DNA of 64,000 bases from Devosia sp. 2618 (lineage in GTDB: Bacteria > Pseudomonadota > Alphaproteobacteria > Rhizobiales > Devosiaceae): contig NZ_JBEPOO010000001.1 in assembly GCF_040546815.1 (NCBI RefSeq), positions 2,418,001-2,482,000 on the forward strand. Direction: 5' to 3'. A program made the position numbers and the translations under genes. Positions within the stretch are counted from its first letter, which is position 1. Every line of letters begins with the position of its first letter. Below, one piece after another: positions 40,345-47,300 of the stretch. Under the pieces are notes generated by a model, which ran no database searches, had not been told where the DNA came from, and was given only the letters and a program-made list of their open reading frames with translations.

Positions 40345-40554
40345 CTAATGTATAGTGTCCCGCCGACTGTGCAGGAAGGTGCGCAACACCTGGTGGCGGT
40401 CGTTCCTCACTGCAGCGTTGATGTGGCTGCCGAACGTATCGTCGTCGGCGAAAGCCACGTCATCGTCCACTTCTACCAGAGTAACGGTCGCCCGACGGAC
40501 ATGCGGCATCGGCAAGGGTGAGCGCTTGCCTGGCAGTTCAATGTTTAGGGTCAT
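40345..40554 (-). CDS. Small hypothetical protein, 69 residues
   Basis: ATG 40554 has a strong AGGAGG six bases upstream, which argues that this is a translated gene. The protein starts MTLNIELPGKRSPLPMPHVR, has an acidic middle (VEVDDDVAFADDD) and ends FLHSRRDTIH. It faces the TniQ fragment tail to tail. The 330 bp before it hold an AAGGAT box array that might control it. No family recognised; a small regulator or antitoxin is possible but unsupported. Confidence 0.5.
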   Translation of the reverse strand: MTLNIELPGKRSPLPMPHVRRATVTLVEVDDDVAFADDDTFGSHINAAVRNDRHQVLRTFLHSRRDTIH

Positions 40555-40800
40555 GAGACCTCCTGAGTTGTGCACTCGGAAGCCAAAACAAGGTAGCGGC
40601 TTGACTAACCGAATCAGTCAAGGCAGTATTGTTTTGCGCTTTAGAGTGCGATTGGAAAGACTATGTGGGAGCCTGGGCGTGTGAGATTGGCTCCCATTTA
40701 GTTTTCAAGAACATCTCCTCTCAAACATCATTTCGGCTACACCGCCGACACAACGATAATGCCTGATTCCTTTTAATGTTCACATCCCATTTTATTTTCT

Positions 40801-40912
40801 AATCCTTTGACTTATCAGAACAATATCTATCCTTGATATTTGAATACTGTAATCCTTTGAATCATCAATTTAGCAAGGATTGACGCCCAATCTATCCTTG
40901 GTGGCGAAGGAT
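40801..40912. repeat. Array of six ATCCTT/AAGGAT boxes
   Basis: Within 112 bp: AATCCTTTGA (40801-40810), ATCCTTGA (40829-40836), AATCCTTTGA again (40851-40860), CAAGGATTGA (40874-40883), CTATCCTTGG (from 40892) and GAAGGATAGA (from 40906). Four read one way and two the other. The stretch before it (40690-40880) is AT-rich compared with the rest. It could be an operator array, a promoter region for the small gene at 40345-40554, or replication-type iterons. Confidence 0.45.
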
Positions 40913-41168
40913 AGATCGGCGCGAGGCGCCCCGAGAGGCTGTCAGCTTTCAATCGAAATTTTGGATCTCCACCGGCGACATCTGCCGGCGGATTGAAAAT
41001 GCCCATGCGAAAAACTACCCCTCGCCTCGGGATCAAATAGTCTTGGATCGCGGAATTGGTGGTAGCTTGATGAAGCTTGCAGCCCGAACCGCCAGCAATA
41101 TTGCGCACCTCTCCGGTAGGGTGCTTTCAATCTGTGAGCTGATTGCAGATTTAGGCGGCGTCGTCTGA
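40884..41168 (+). pseudogene. Coding-like fragment without start codon, unknown
   Basis: From 40884 to TGA 41168 one frame reads sequence such as SKFWISTGDICRRIENAHAK, YPSPRDQIVLDRGIGGSLMK and ISICELIADLGG-like text at the end (VLSICELIADLGGVV). Composition is protein-like, but an in-frame TGA at 40881 precedes it and no early ATG or GTG exists. Probably the end of a broken gene inside the transposon. Family not recognised. Confidence 0.3.
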
Positions 41169-41335
41169 AGGTGCGACCTGCCGGCGCCCGGAGCATTCGC
41201 TCAACGGAATCCCAAAGCGTGTCCGGTGAACGATCCCATGAAGCACGCCGGAACACAGCGTGGTCCTGAGATCCAGGCACGGCCGGATCGGACTAGCTGC
41301 CAAATCTGGGCCGGTTTTCGACCCGCCCCGGTAGC

Positions 41336-41382
41336 GTCGCAGTCTTAAAGCGCAATCGTCGCAGTTATTCGCGGTGCGGACA
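41336..41382. repeat. Transposon right end with two end repeats
   Basis: GTCGCAGTCTTAA at 41336-41348 and GTCGCAGTTATT at 41358-41369 lead into the terminal GGTGCGGACA at 41382. Both copies are oriented outward, as at the left end. GCGCA follows at 41383-41387, matching the left flank. The end lies 13 bp short of the tRNA-Gln 3' terminus. Confidence 0.75.
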
Positions 41383-41395
41383 GCGCACCAAATCA

Positions 41396-41470
41396 TGGCT
41401 GGGGCGCCAGGATTCGAACCTGGGAATGTCGGTACCAAAAACCGATGCCTTACCACTTGGCGACGCCCCA
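41396..41470 (-). tRNA. tRNA-Gln (anticodon TTG)
   Basis: On the minus strand a 75-nt cloverleaf: acceptor TGGGGCG pairs with CGCCCCA, the anticodon loop is TTTTGGT with TTG (Gln) flanked by ATCGG and CCGAC, the T-arm holds GGTTCGAATCC, and CCA is encoded. Its 3' end points at the genomic island and is the likely landing site for the integrase genes and the nearby transposon. Confidence 0.93.
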
Positions 41471-41645
41471 ACTGGCGCGGTTCCTACACGGTTTGATGAT
41501 GCTTCGCAACACAGCGGTTGAGGTCTTAAATAGGCTCTTGTGGATGCTTGAACGGCTCCGTGGGCGGGTCTATAACGCGCGCCATCGCGACTGGCAGCGG
41601 CTTGCGGCCCCTGCTATCCTCTATCAATCCGTGTCGCGATTTTAT

Positions 41646-41722
41646 CGGAGTATGGCGCAGCCTGGTAGCGCACCTGCTTCGGGAGCAGGGGGTCGAGTGT
41701 TCGAATCACTCTACTCCGACCA
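41646..41722 (+). tRNA. tRNA-Pro (anticodon CGG)
   Basis: A 77-nt cloverleaf: acceptor CGGAGTA with TACTCCG, D-arm GGCGCAGCCTGGTAGCGC, anticodon stem CCTGC/GCAGG with CGG in the loop, T-arm GTTCGAATC and encoded CCA. It is transcribed away from tRNA-Gln. Confidence 0.93.
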
Positions 41723-41727
41723 ACAGA

Positions 41728-41766
41728 ACCGGGCGCTTCCGAGTTTTTGGCGGCGTCCGGTTTTTC
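41728..41766 (+). terminator. Terminator of tRNA-Pro
   Basis: ACCGGGCGC pairs with GCGTCCGGT (one mismatch) and is followed by TTTTTC. It lies 6 bp after the tRNA end. Confidence 0.6.
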
Positions 41767-42266
41767 TTTGCCGACAGAAATCCTCAGGCATCACTAGTGC
41801 AGCCAGGACGTGCCAAGCGCGTTTTTCACCCAAGTTGTGGGAGCTTAGCTTCTTTCTGAAGCGCGCTACGATCAGGTTACTGAACTAACCGACGGCTTAA
41901 GTCCGTTCTTTTATCCCAACGCTTGTCAGCATCATATTCTTGGCGACGCTGCCTCGTTGCTAGAAACCCACAGAAAAGCTGGCCTTTGCGCCGTGATCAT
42001 GGCCATCGGAAAGGAACCTGCCACCATAAAACCCGCGTAAGTTGGCGGCCGAAGACAAGTTCAAAGTTAGGGCCGCCTCCACCACCGTTGCGTTCTGGCT
42101 GATGGGGGCTCCCAAACGGTAAATGCACTGGAACCATCAAAGGAATACGTCGACGTGGGCGTCAGGTCGCCAATAGCCGATTGCCAACCGATAGCACGAA
42201 GCCCTGACCACCGGCGTGCTGCACAATCCAGGCGCGATCCTGCTCTTCACCTACGAAGGCAACAAG
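41767..42266. other. Gene-free region downstream of tRNA-Pro
   Basis: About 500 bp without an intact gene. The last 75 bp (42195-42269) read ALTTGVLHNPGAILLFTYEG-NK then TAA in one frame, which looks like the very end of a lost gene, possibly an outer-membrane protein. An in-frame stop precedes it. Nothing else is supported. Confidence 0.35.
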
Positions 42267-42310
42267 TAATCAAACGAACGGCGGGTGTGAGCCCGCCGTT
42301 CGTTTGATTA
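42267..42310. terminator. Long perfect hairpin
   Basis: TAATCAAACGAACGGCGGG and its exact complement form a 19-bp stem around a 6-base loop (TGTGAG). It follows the remnant frame that ends at 42269. Likely the terminator of the lost upstream gene, working in both directions. Confidence 0.6.
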
Positions 42311-42364
42311 CTGGCTATCGGACGTGCTCGGCGCTCGCGCCGCGGCCAAGTCCCCTGCCCCGGT

Positions 42365-42398
42365 AAAAAGCCCGGCCTCTTGCAAGGTCGGGCTTTTT
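42365..42398 (-). terminator. Terminator of nrdB
   Basis: AAAAAGCCCGGCC and GGTCGGGCTTTTT form a strong stem with A/T tails on both sides, directly past the nrdB stop codon at 42401. Bidirectional by structure. Confidence 0.75.
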
Positions 42399-42400
42399 GG

Positions 42401-43498
42401 TTAGTCCCAGCTCAGCGCGCCGCCGTTCTGGTATTCGATGACGCGGGTTTCAAAGAAGTTCTTTTCCTTTTTGAGGTCCATCGCCTCGCTCATCCATGGG
42501 AATGGATTCTCGGTTTCCGGGAAGACCGGCGATAGACCCAGCTGGGCGCAGCGGCGGTTGGCGATGAAGTGCATATATTGCTCGCACAGCGCCGCGTTGA
42601 GCCCGAGGAAGCCCCTCGGCATGGTGTCGCGGCTATAGGCAGCTTCCAGCTCGGCCGCCTTCTGGATCATCTCGCGCACTTCGGTCTGGAACTCGGCCGT
42701 CCAGACATGGGGATTTTCCGCCTTGATCTGGTTGATGACGTCGATGCCGAAGTTGAGGTGAATGCTCTCGTCGCGCAGGATGTATTGGTACTGCTCGGCA
42801 ATACCGACCATCTTGTTGCGGCGGCCCAACGACAAGATCTGCGCAAAGCCGGTGTAGAACCACATGCCCTCAAAAATCACGTAGAACGCGATCAGGTCGC
42901 GCACGAAGGCTCGGTCGGTTTCGGGCGTGCCGGTGGTGAAATCGGGATCATCGAGGTGCTGGGTGAAGTTCAGCGCCCAGGCCGCCTTGTCGGTGATCGA
43001 GGGCACTTCGCGATACATGTTGAACAGCTCGCCCTCGTCGAGCCCGAGACTTTCCACGATGTACTGGAAGGTGTGGGTATGCACGGCCTCCTCGAAAGCC
43101 TGGCGCAACAGATATTGCCGGCATTCGGGATTGGTCAGGTGCCGGTAGATCGCCAGCACAATGTTGTTGGCCACAAGGCTTTCCGAGGCGGCGAAGAACC
43201 CCAGATTGCGCTTGAGCGTGTGACGCTCGTCGTCGGTCAGGCCGTCCTTGGACTTCCACAGGGCGATGTCGGCCTGCATGGAGACTTCGGTCGGCATCCA
43301 GTGGTTGTTGCAGCCATTGAGGTACTTTTCCCAGGCCCATTTGTATTTGAGCGGCAGCAACTGGTTCACGTCGGCGCGGCAGTTGATCATCGCCTTGTCA
43401 TCAACGGAAACGCGGCCGCCGGTTGGATCGATGCGGGCATCGGTGGTTGCCGGAGCGGCGGCGGGTTTTGGCGTGTCGGAGGTCCAGTCGAGGGACAT
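42401..43498 (-). CDS. nrdB: Ribonucleotide reductase beta subunit, class Ic type
   Basis: The small subunit (365 residues) supplies the oxidising cofactor for dNTP synthesis. Metal ligands are seen as Glu106 ([10 protein letters not shown]), Glu137 and His140 ([12 protein letters not shown]), a Glu in VIFEGMWF and Glu/His in [10 protein letters not shown]. At the place of the radical tyrosine (E-x6-Y in E. coli Tyr122) there is Phe144, and the first ligand is Glu rather than Asp. Both changes are the signature of class Ic (Chlamydia-type) enzymes that use Mn(IV)/Fe(III) instead of a tyrosyl radical. It follows nrdA, with a 122-bp gap that holds a palindromic repeat. Confidence 0.9.
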   Translation of the reverse strand: MSLDWTSDTPKPAAAPATTDARIDPTGGRVSVDDKAMINCRADVNQLLPLKYKWAWEKYLNGCNNHWMPTEVSMQADIALWKSKDGLTDDERHTLKRNLGFFAASESLVANNIVLAIYRHLTNPECRQYLLRQAFEEAVHTHTFQYIVESLGLDEGELFNMYREVPSITDKAAWALNFTQHLDDPDFTTGTPETDRAFVRDLIAFYVIFEGMWFYTGFAQILSLGRRNKMVGIAEQYQYILRDESIHLNFGIDVINQIKAENPHVWTAEFQTEVREMIQKAAELEAAYSRDTMPRGFLGLNAALCEQYMHFIANRRCAQLGLSPVFPETENPFPWMSEAMDLKKEKNFFETRVIEYQNGGALSWD

Positions 43499-43522
43499 TT
43501 TTATTCCTTTGCATTCGCAGCA

Positions 43523-43607
43523 GACCTCATCCTGAGCGTGTCGAAGGACGAGGTCGTGGCACCATGCTGGGCACGACCTCGTGGTTCGACGAGCTCACCA
43601 TGAGGTC
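43523..43607. repeat. Palindromic intergenic repeat, copy 1 (nrdA-nrdB gap)
   Basis: Starts GACCTCATCCTGAGCGTG and ends CTCACCATGAGGTC with an internal CGTGGTTCGACGAG, so the outer arms are complementary. It shares the GTGGTTCGA and CTCACCATGAGG words with the other copies but is a shorter, diverged form. Confidence 0.6.
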
Positions 43608-43620
43608 TACTACTGGTTGA

Positions 43621-46539
43621 TTACTGGCAGGCTTCGCAATCTGGATCGTCGATCAGGCAAGCCGGACCATCGATCACCGGCATGACCAGCCCGGTCCGCA
43701 CCGGTGCTGCCTCAACGACCTGAGCAACCGGCGCCGCGATCACGGGCGCCGAAACCGCTACCGCATTGAGCTTGCCGTCCGTGCCCTTGAGCGTCGACTT
43801 CTCCACATGCGTCGCCGAGCGCGAGCGCAGGTAATAGGTCGTCTTGAGGCCCGCTTTCCAGGCCGAACGATAGAGATTGTCCAGCGCCTTGCCCGATGGA
43901 TTGGCGAGGTAGAGGTTGAGCGACTGCGCCTGATCGATCCATTTCTGGCGGCGCGAGGCGGCAGCGATGATCCAGGCAGAGTCCATTTCGAAGGCCGTGG
44001 CGTAGATGGCCTTGAGGTCAGCCGGCACCCGGTCGATCTGGCCGACCGAACCGTCGAAATATTTGAGGTCCGAGATCATCACAGCGTCCCACAGGCCACG
44101 CGCCTTGAGATCGCGCACCAGTTGGGCGTTCACCACGGTGAAGTCGCCAGACATGTTCGATTTCACATAGAGGTTCTGATAGCCGGGCTCGATCGACTGG
44201 CTGACGCCGCAGATGTTGGAAATCGTCGCGGTCGGGGCAATCGCCATCGTGTTGGAATTGCGCATGCCGACGGTTTTGACGCGCTGGCGCAGCGTGTCCC
44301 AATCGAGCCGCTGGGTGCGGTCAATATTGATCTCGCTACGCGTCCGGGCCAGCAATTCCTGGCTGTCGATGGGCAGCACGCCCTGGCTCCACAGCGAGCC
44401 GTTGAACGATGCGTAAGCACCGCGCTCTTCGGCCAGATCAGCCGAGGCCGAGATGGCGAAATAGCTGATCGCTTCCATCGAGCTATCGGCAAATTCCACT
44501 GCTGCGTCCGAAGAGTAGGCCAGGCCCTGCGCCTGCAGCGCATCGGCAAAGCCCATCAGGCCGAGGCCGACCGGACGGTGACGGAGGTTGGATTTGCGGG
44601 CCTCCGGGATGGTGTAGAAATTGATGTCCACCACGTTGTCGAGCATGCGCATGGCCGTATCGACGGTGCGCTTGAGCTGATCGAGATCGAGCCCGTTCGG
44701 CCCGATATGGGCGAGCAGGTTGATCGAGCCGAGATTGCACACGGCAACCTCGTCCTTGGACGTGTTGAGGGTGATTTCGGTGCAGAGATTGGACGAGTGC
44801 ACGACGCCGACATGCTGCTGTGGCGAGCGGATATTGCAGGGGTCCTTGAAGGTCACCCAGGGGTGGCCGGTTTCAAAGATCATGGTCAGCATCTTGCGCC
44901 ACAGATCGAGCGCCTTGACGGTGCGGAACACCTTGAGCTGGCCGGCAGCGGCCTTGGCCTCGTAGCCTTCGTAGGCCGCCTTGAACGCTGGACCATAAAG
45001 GTCGTGCAGGTCCGGCGCTTCGTCGGGGGAGAACAGGGTCCAGTCGGCACCCGCTTCGACGCGCTCCATGAACAGGTCCGGCACCCAGTTGGCGGTGTTC
45101 ATGTCGTGGGTGCGGCGGCGGTCGTCACCGGTATTCTTGCGCAGGTCGAGGAATTCTTCGATGTCGACATGCCAGGTTTCGAGATAGGCGCAGACCGCGC
45201 CCTTGCGCTTGCCGCCCTGATTGACGGCGATGGCGGTGTCGTTGGCAACCTTGAGGAAGGGTACGACGCCCTGGCTCTCGCCGTTGGTGCCCTTGATGTG
45301 GGCGCCGAGGCCGCGCACGGGCGTCCAGTCATTGCCCAGACCGCCGGAATATTTTGCCAGCAGGGCGTTGTCCTTGACCGCCTTGAAGATGCCGTCGAGG
45401 TCGTCGGCCACCGTCGTCAGGAAGCAGGAGCTCAGCTGCGGGCGCAGCGTGCCCGAGTTGAACAGCGTTGGCGTCGAGGCCATGAAGTTGAAGCTCGACA
45501 GCAGGTTGTAGAACTCGATGGCGCGCGCTTCGCGGTCGATTTCTCGGATGGCGAGGCCCATGGCGACGCGCATGAAGAAGGCCTGCGGCAGCTCGAACAC
45601 CGCCCGGTCGACATGCAGGAAATAGCGGTCATAGAGCGTCTGGAGGCCCAGATACTGGAACTGGGTGTCGCGCTCCGGCTTGATGGCGGCGGCGATGCGC
45701 GCCACGTCGAAGCGGGCCAGTTCGGGGTCGATCAGTTCGGCTGCAATGCCCTTGGCCAGGTATTGCGGGAAGTATTCGGCATAGCGGGTCGCCATGTCGG
45801 CCTGAGTTGCCAGTTCGGTGCGGCCCGAGACATAGCTCAGCGCTTCGCGGCGCAGCTTGTCCAGCAGCAGGCGCGCCGAAACGAACGCATAGCTTGGCTC
45901 GGTTTCGACCAGCGTGCGGGCGGCCAAGATCGGCGCCAGCGCCAGCTCGTCGAGCGAAATGCCGTCATAGAGATTGCGGCGGGTTTCTTCGAGGATGACT
46001 TCGGGCTGCGCGCCTTCAAGGCCGGCACAGGCTTCGGTGACGACGGTGGCCAGACGCGCTTCATCGAGCGGCACGCGGCTACCATTGTCGAGCGTCATGG
46101 TCAGGCTGGTGGCGCTGGTTTCGACGGGCTTGGTGGCAGCAGCGCGAGCGCGGGCATGTTCTTCGCGATAGAGCACATAGGAGCGCGCAACCTTCTGGTG
46201 CTCGCCGCGCATCAGCGCCAGCTCGACCTGGTCCTGCACGTCTTCGATGTGAAAAACGCGGCCATCCTTGGCGCGGCGGGTCAAAGCGGTCACGACTTCG
46301 GTGGTCAGCTGTTCGACGATCTCGTGCACGCGGCGCGATGCGGCGGCCTTGTTGCCTTCCACGGCCAGAAACGCCTTGGTCAGCGCCACGCCGATCTTGG
46401 AAGAGTCAAAGGGGACGCTGCGGCCATTGCGCTTGATCAGCGAGAAGCCGGGCTCGGCGGCGACACGGCGGTCGTCGGCGTCGTGATAGGCGGGTGCGAC
46501 ACCATCGTCGGCACGGCTTGCAATATCGAGTTCAGTCAT
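43621..46539 (-). CDS. nrdA: Ribonucleotide reductase alpha subunit
   Basis: The catalytic subunit (972 residues) reduces ribonucleoside diphosphates. An N-terminal ATP-cone (SLIKRNGRSVPFDSSKIGVA, about residues 30-120) and a second cone-like segment precede the barrel. Active-site residues: SSCFL (Cys, about 370), SNLCTEITL (Asn, thiyl Cys, Glu, about 583), VCNLGSINL (Cys, about 597), TTYYLRS (Tyr-Tyr, about 901), and the C-terminal redox tail ending DCEACQ. ATG 46539 (MTELDIASRADDG) is used; the 53 codons upstream lie in the riboswitch region. A cobalamin riboswitch precedes it. Confidence 0.93.
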   Translation of the reverse strand: MTELDIASRADDGVAPAYHDADDRRVAAEPGFSLIKRNGRSVPFDSSKIGVALTKAFLAVEGNKAAASRRVHEIVEQLTTEVVTALTRRAKDGRVFHIEDVQDQVELALMRGEHQKVARSYVLYREEHARARAAATKPVETSATSLTMTLDNGSRVPLDEARLATVVTEACAGLEGAQPEVILEETRRNLYDGISLDELALAPILAARTLVETEPSYAFVSARLLLDKLRREALSYVSGRTELATQADMATRYAEYFPQYLAKGIAAELIDPELARFDVARIAAAIKPERDTQFQYLGLQTLYDRYFLHVDRAVFELPQAFFMRVAMGLAIREIDREARAIEFYNLLSSFNFMASTPTLFNSGTLRPQLSSCFLTTVADDLDGIFKAVKDNALLAKYSGGLGNDWTPVRGLGAHIKGTNGESQGVVPFLKVANDTAIAVNQGGKRKGAVCAYLETWHVDIEEFLDLRKNTGDDRRRTHDMNTANWVPDLFMERVEAGADWTLFSPDEAPDLHDLYGPAFKAAYEGYEAKAAAGQLKVFRTVKALDLWRKMLTMIFETGHPWVTFKDPCNIRSPQQHVGVVHSSNLCTEITLNTSKDEVAVCNLGSINLLAHIGPNGLDLDQLKRTVDTAMRMLDNVVDINFYTIPEARKSNLRHRPVGLGLMGFADALQAQGLAYSSDAAVEFADSSMEAISYFAISASADLAEERGAYASFNGSLWSQGVLPIDSQELLARTRSEINIDRTQRLDWDTLRQRVKTVGMRNSNTMAIAPTATISNICGVSQSIEPGYQNLYVKSNMSGDFTVVNAQLVRDLKARGLWDAVMISDLKYFDGSVGQIDRVPADLKAIYATAFEMDSAWIIAAASRRQKWIDQAQSLNLYLANPSGKALDNLYRSAWKAGLKTTYYLRSRSATHVEKSTLKGTDGKLNAVAVSAPVIAAPVAQVVEAAPVRTGLVMPVIDGPACLIDDPDCEACQ

Positions 46540-46664
46540 TGGACCCCAGGACCCCGTAGGTGGATGGCGGGGTACAGAAGGGGCGCGCGCGAGGACGTGA
46601 CCAAGCGGCCAAGCCTGTGCTTCGCGACCAAATGGGACACCCCGCCCGTGGACGAATAAACCTG

Positions 46665-46785
46665 TCGTGGCAGGTATCTGGCTGGCGTGCTGAAGCACGC
46701 TTTCACAGTTGCGGGGGCAGCGCTGGACTGGAGGATGAACCCCGCACCAGCTTCCCTATTATCACCCGTCCTTGCGACCCGGATG
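46665..46785 (-). promoter_or_regulatory. Cobalamin riboswitch upstream of nrdAB
   Basis: On the minus strand the conserved elements occur in order: ATAATAGGGAAGCTGGTG, then GCTGCCCCCGCAACTGTGA, a stem (GCGTGCTTCAGCACGC) and a B12-box-like GCCAGATACCTGCC at 46669-46682. A hairpin (CCTGCCACGACAGG) follows before nrdA. This should switch nrdAB off when adenosylcobalamin is plentiful, presumably because a B12-dependent class II reductase elsewhere takes over. Confidence 0.85.
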
Positions 46786-46793
46786 ACCACGAC

Positions 46794-46809
46794 ACACTAG
46801 ATGTAGTGG
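46794..46809 (-). promoter_or_regulatory. NrdR-box-like site in nrdA promoter
   Basis: ACACTAGATGTAGTGG is close to the NrdR consensus ACACWATATATWGTGT. It lies 17 bp after a minus-strand TTGACG (46831-46826), so it overlaps the expected -10 region of nrdA. A second box at the usual spacing was not found. Confidence 0.5.
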
Positions 46810-46869
46810 TCCTATTCTAGATTCGCGTCAATGCCTTGCTGAGCAATTTTCCAGTCCATGTGGACAGCG

Positions 46870-46926
46870 GGGATATAACGATATCTTTATATCCCAATTG
46901 ACAGCCGTCGCTTTGCCGTGCATCTT
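46870..46926 (+). promoter_or_regulatory. metE promoter with adjoining palindromic operator
   Basis: TTGACA (46898-46903), a 17-bp spacer and CATCTT (46921-46926) make a good promoter. Directly upstream lies a 26-bp inverted repeat, GGGATATAA-N8-TTATATCCC (46870-46895). Such ATATAA/TTATAT palindromes with a central GATATC resemble sites of ArsR-type methionine-cycle regulators (SahR). That identification is a guess. Confidence 0.55.
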
Positions 46927-46939
46927 CAGCCTGCCCATG

Positions 46940-47093
46940 GTCCTCGCAAGAGGATAACAGGGAATCCGGTGCGGCTCATGCCTAGTCCGGAGCTGCCCCC
47001 GCAACTGTAGGCGGTGACGGATATCCACATGCCACTGGTGCAAACCGGGAAGGCGGATGTTCGGCCAATCCCGCGAGCCAGGAGACCTACCTT
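46940..47093 (+). promoter_or_regulatory. Cobalamin riboswitch upstream of metE
   Basis: All core elements are present: AGGATAACAGGGAATCCGGTG (from 46950), GAGCTGCCCCCGCAACTGTA (from 46990), GCCACTGGTGCAAACCGGGA (from 47031) and the B12 box GAGCCAGGAGACCTACC (47075-47091). It should repress the B12-independent methionine synthase when cobalamin is available. Confidence 0.93.
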
Positions 47094-47145
47094 GGGATTG
47101 AACACTCCAATCACGCCGGTCGGGTGGACTGGTCGAGGACATGCC

Positions 47146-47205
47146 ATGACGATTTTCTTGCCGCCGATTGCAGCCACAAGCCCAAGGCGAATGCGTCACT
47201 TCTGA
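47146..47205 (+). CDS. Possible 19-residue leader peptide between riboswitch and metE
   Basis: ATG 47146 opens [19 protein letters not shown] and stops at TGA 47205, 95 bp before metE. It starts 54 bp after the B12 box. It may only be chance, but its position in the expression platform is that of a leader peptide. No Shine-Dalgarno is obvious. Confidence 0.25.
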   Translation: MTIFLPPIAATSPRRMRHF

Positions 47206-47300
47206 CGCCTGTTCAGCCCGCTTTTCCGCTTTTTCCGCGACCCGGCCATGGCGACCGTTCCGGTCTGCCGGTGGGCGCACCATTTTGCATCGGCACCATC

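Larger units (their letters stand above)
32190..41382. mobile_element. Tn7/Tn5053-like transposon (decayed) inserted next to tRNA-Gln
   Basis: The left end is TGTCCGGCCCACGTAACACT and the right end, read inward, is TGTCCGCACCGCGAATAACT. The 26-bp inverted repeats match at 20 positions. GCGCA directly flanks both sides (32185-32189 and 41383-41387), a perfect 5-bp target duplication. Both ends carry extra copies of a GTCGCA-TTAA motif like transposase-binding arrays. TGT...ACA ends, end arrays, 5-bp duplication and an internal TniQ remnant fit the Tn7/Tn402-5053 group. No TnsA/TnsB/TnsC or TniA/TniB gene remains, so it would need help in trans to move. The cargo is listed separately. Confidence 0.8.

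Noticed and set aside
40827..41108. 93-residue minus-strand ORF in the transposon
   Set aside because: The plus strand over the same DNA reads more protein-like sequence; this frame crosses the AAGGAT boxes.
32190..41382. CRISPR-associated transposon (CAST)
   Set aside because: No repeat-spacer array and no Cas12k or Cascade genes are visible; the end repeats are transposase-binding-type sites, not CRISPR repeats.
43523..43607. CRISPR array or tRNA-like element
   Set aside because: Only a palindromic intergenic repeat; no regular spacing or cloverleaf.
43807..46659. 950-residue plus-strand ORF opposite nrdA
   Set aside because: Complement of nrdA, whose catalytic motifs are all in the minus frame; the long open frame reflects codon bias.
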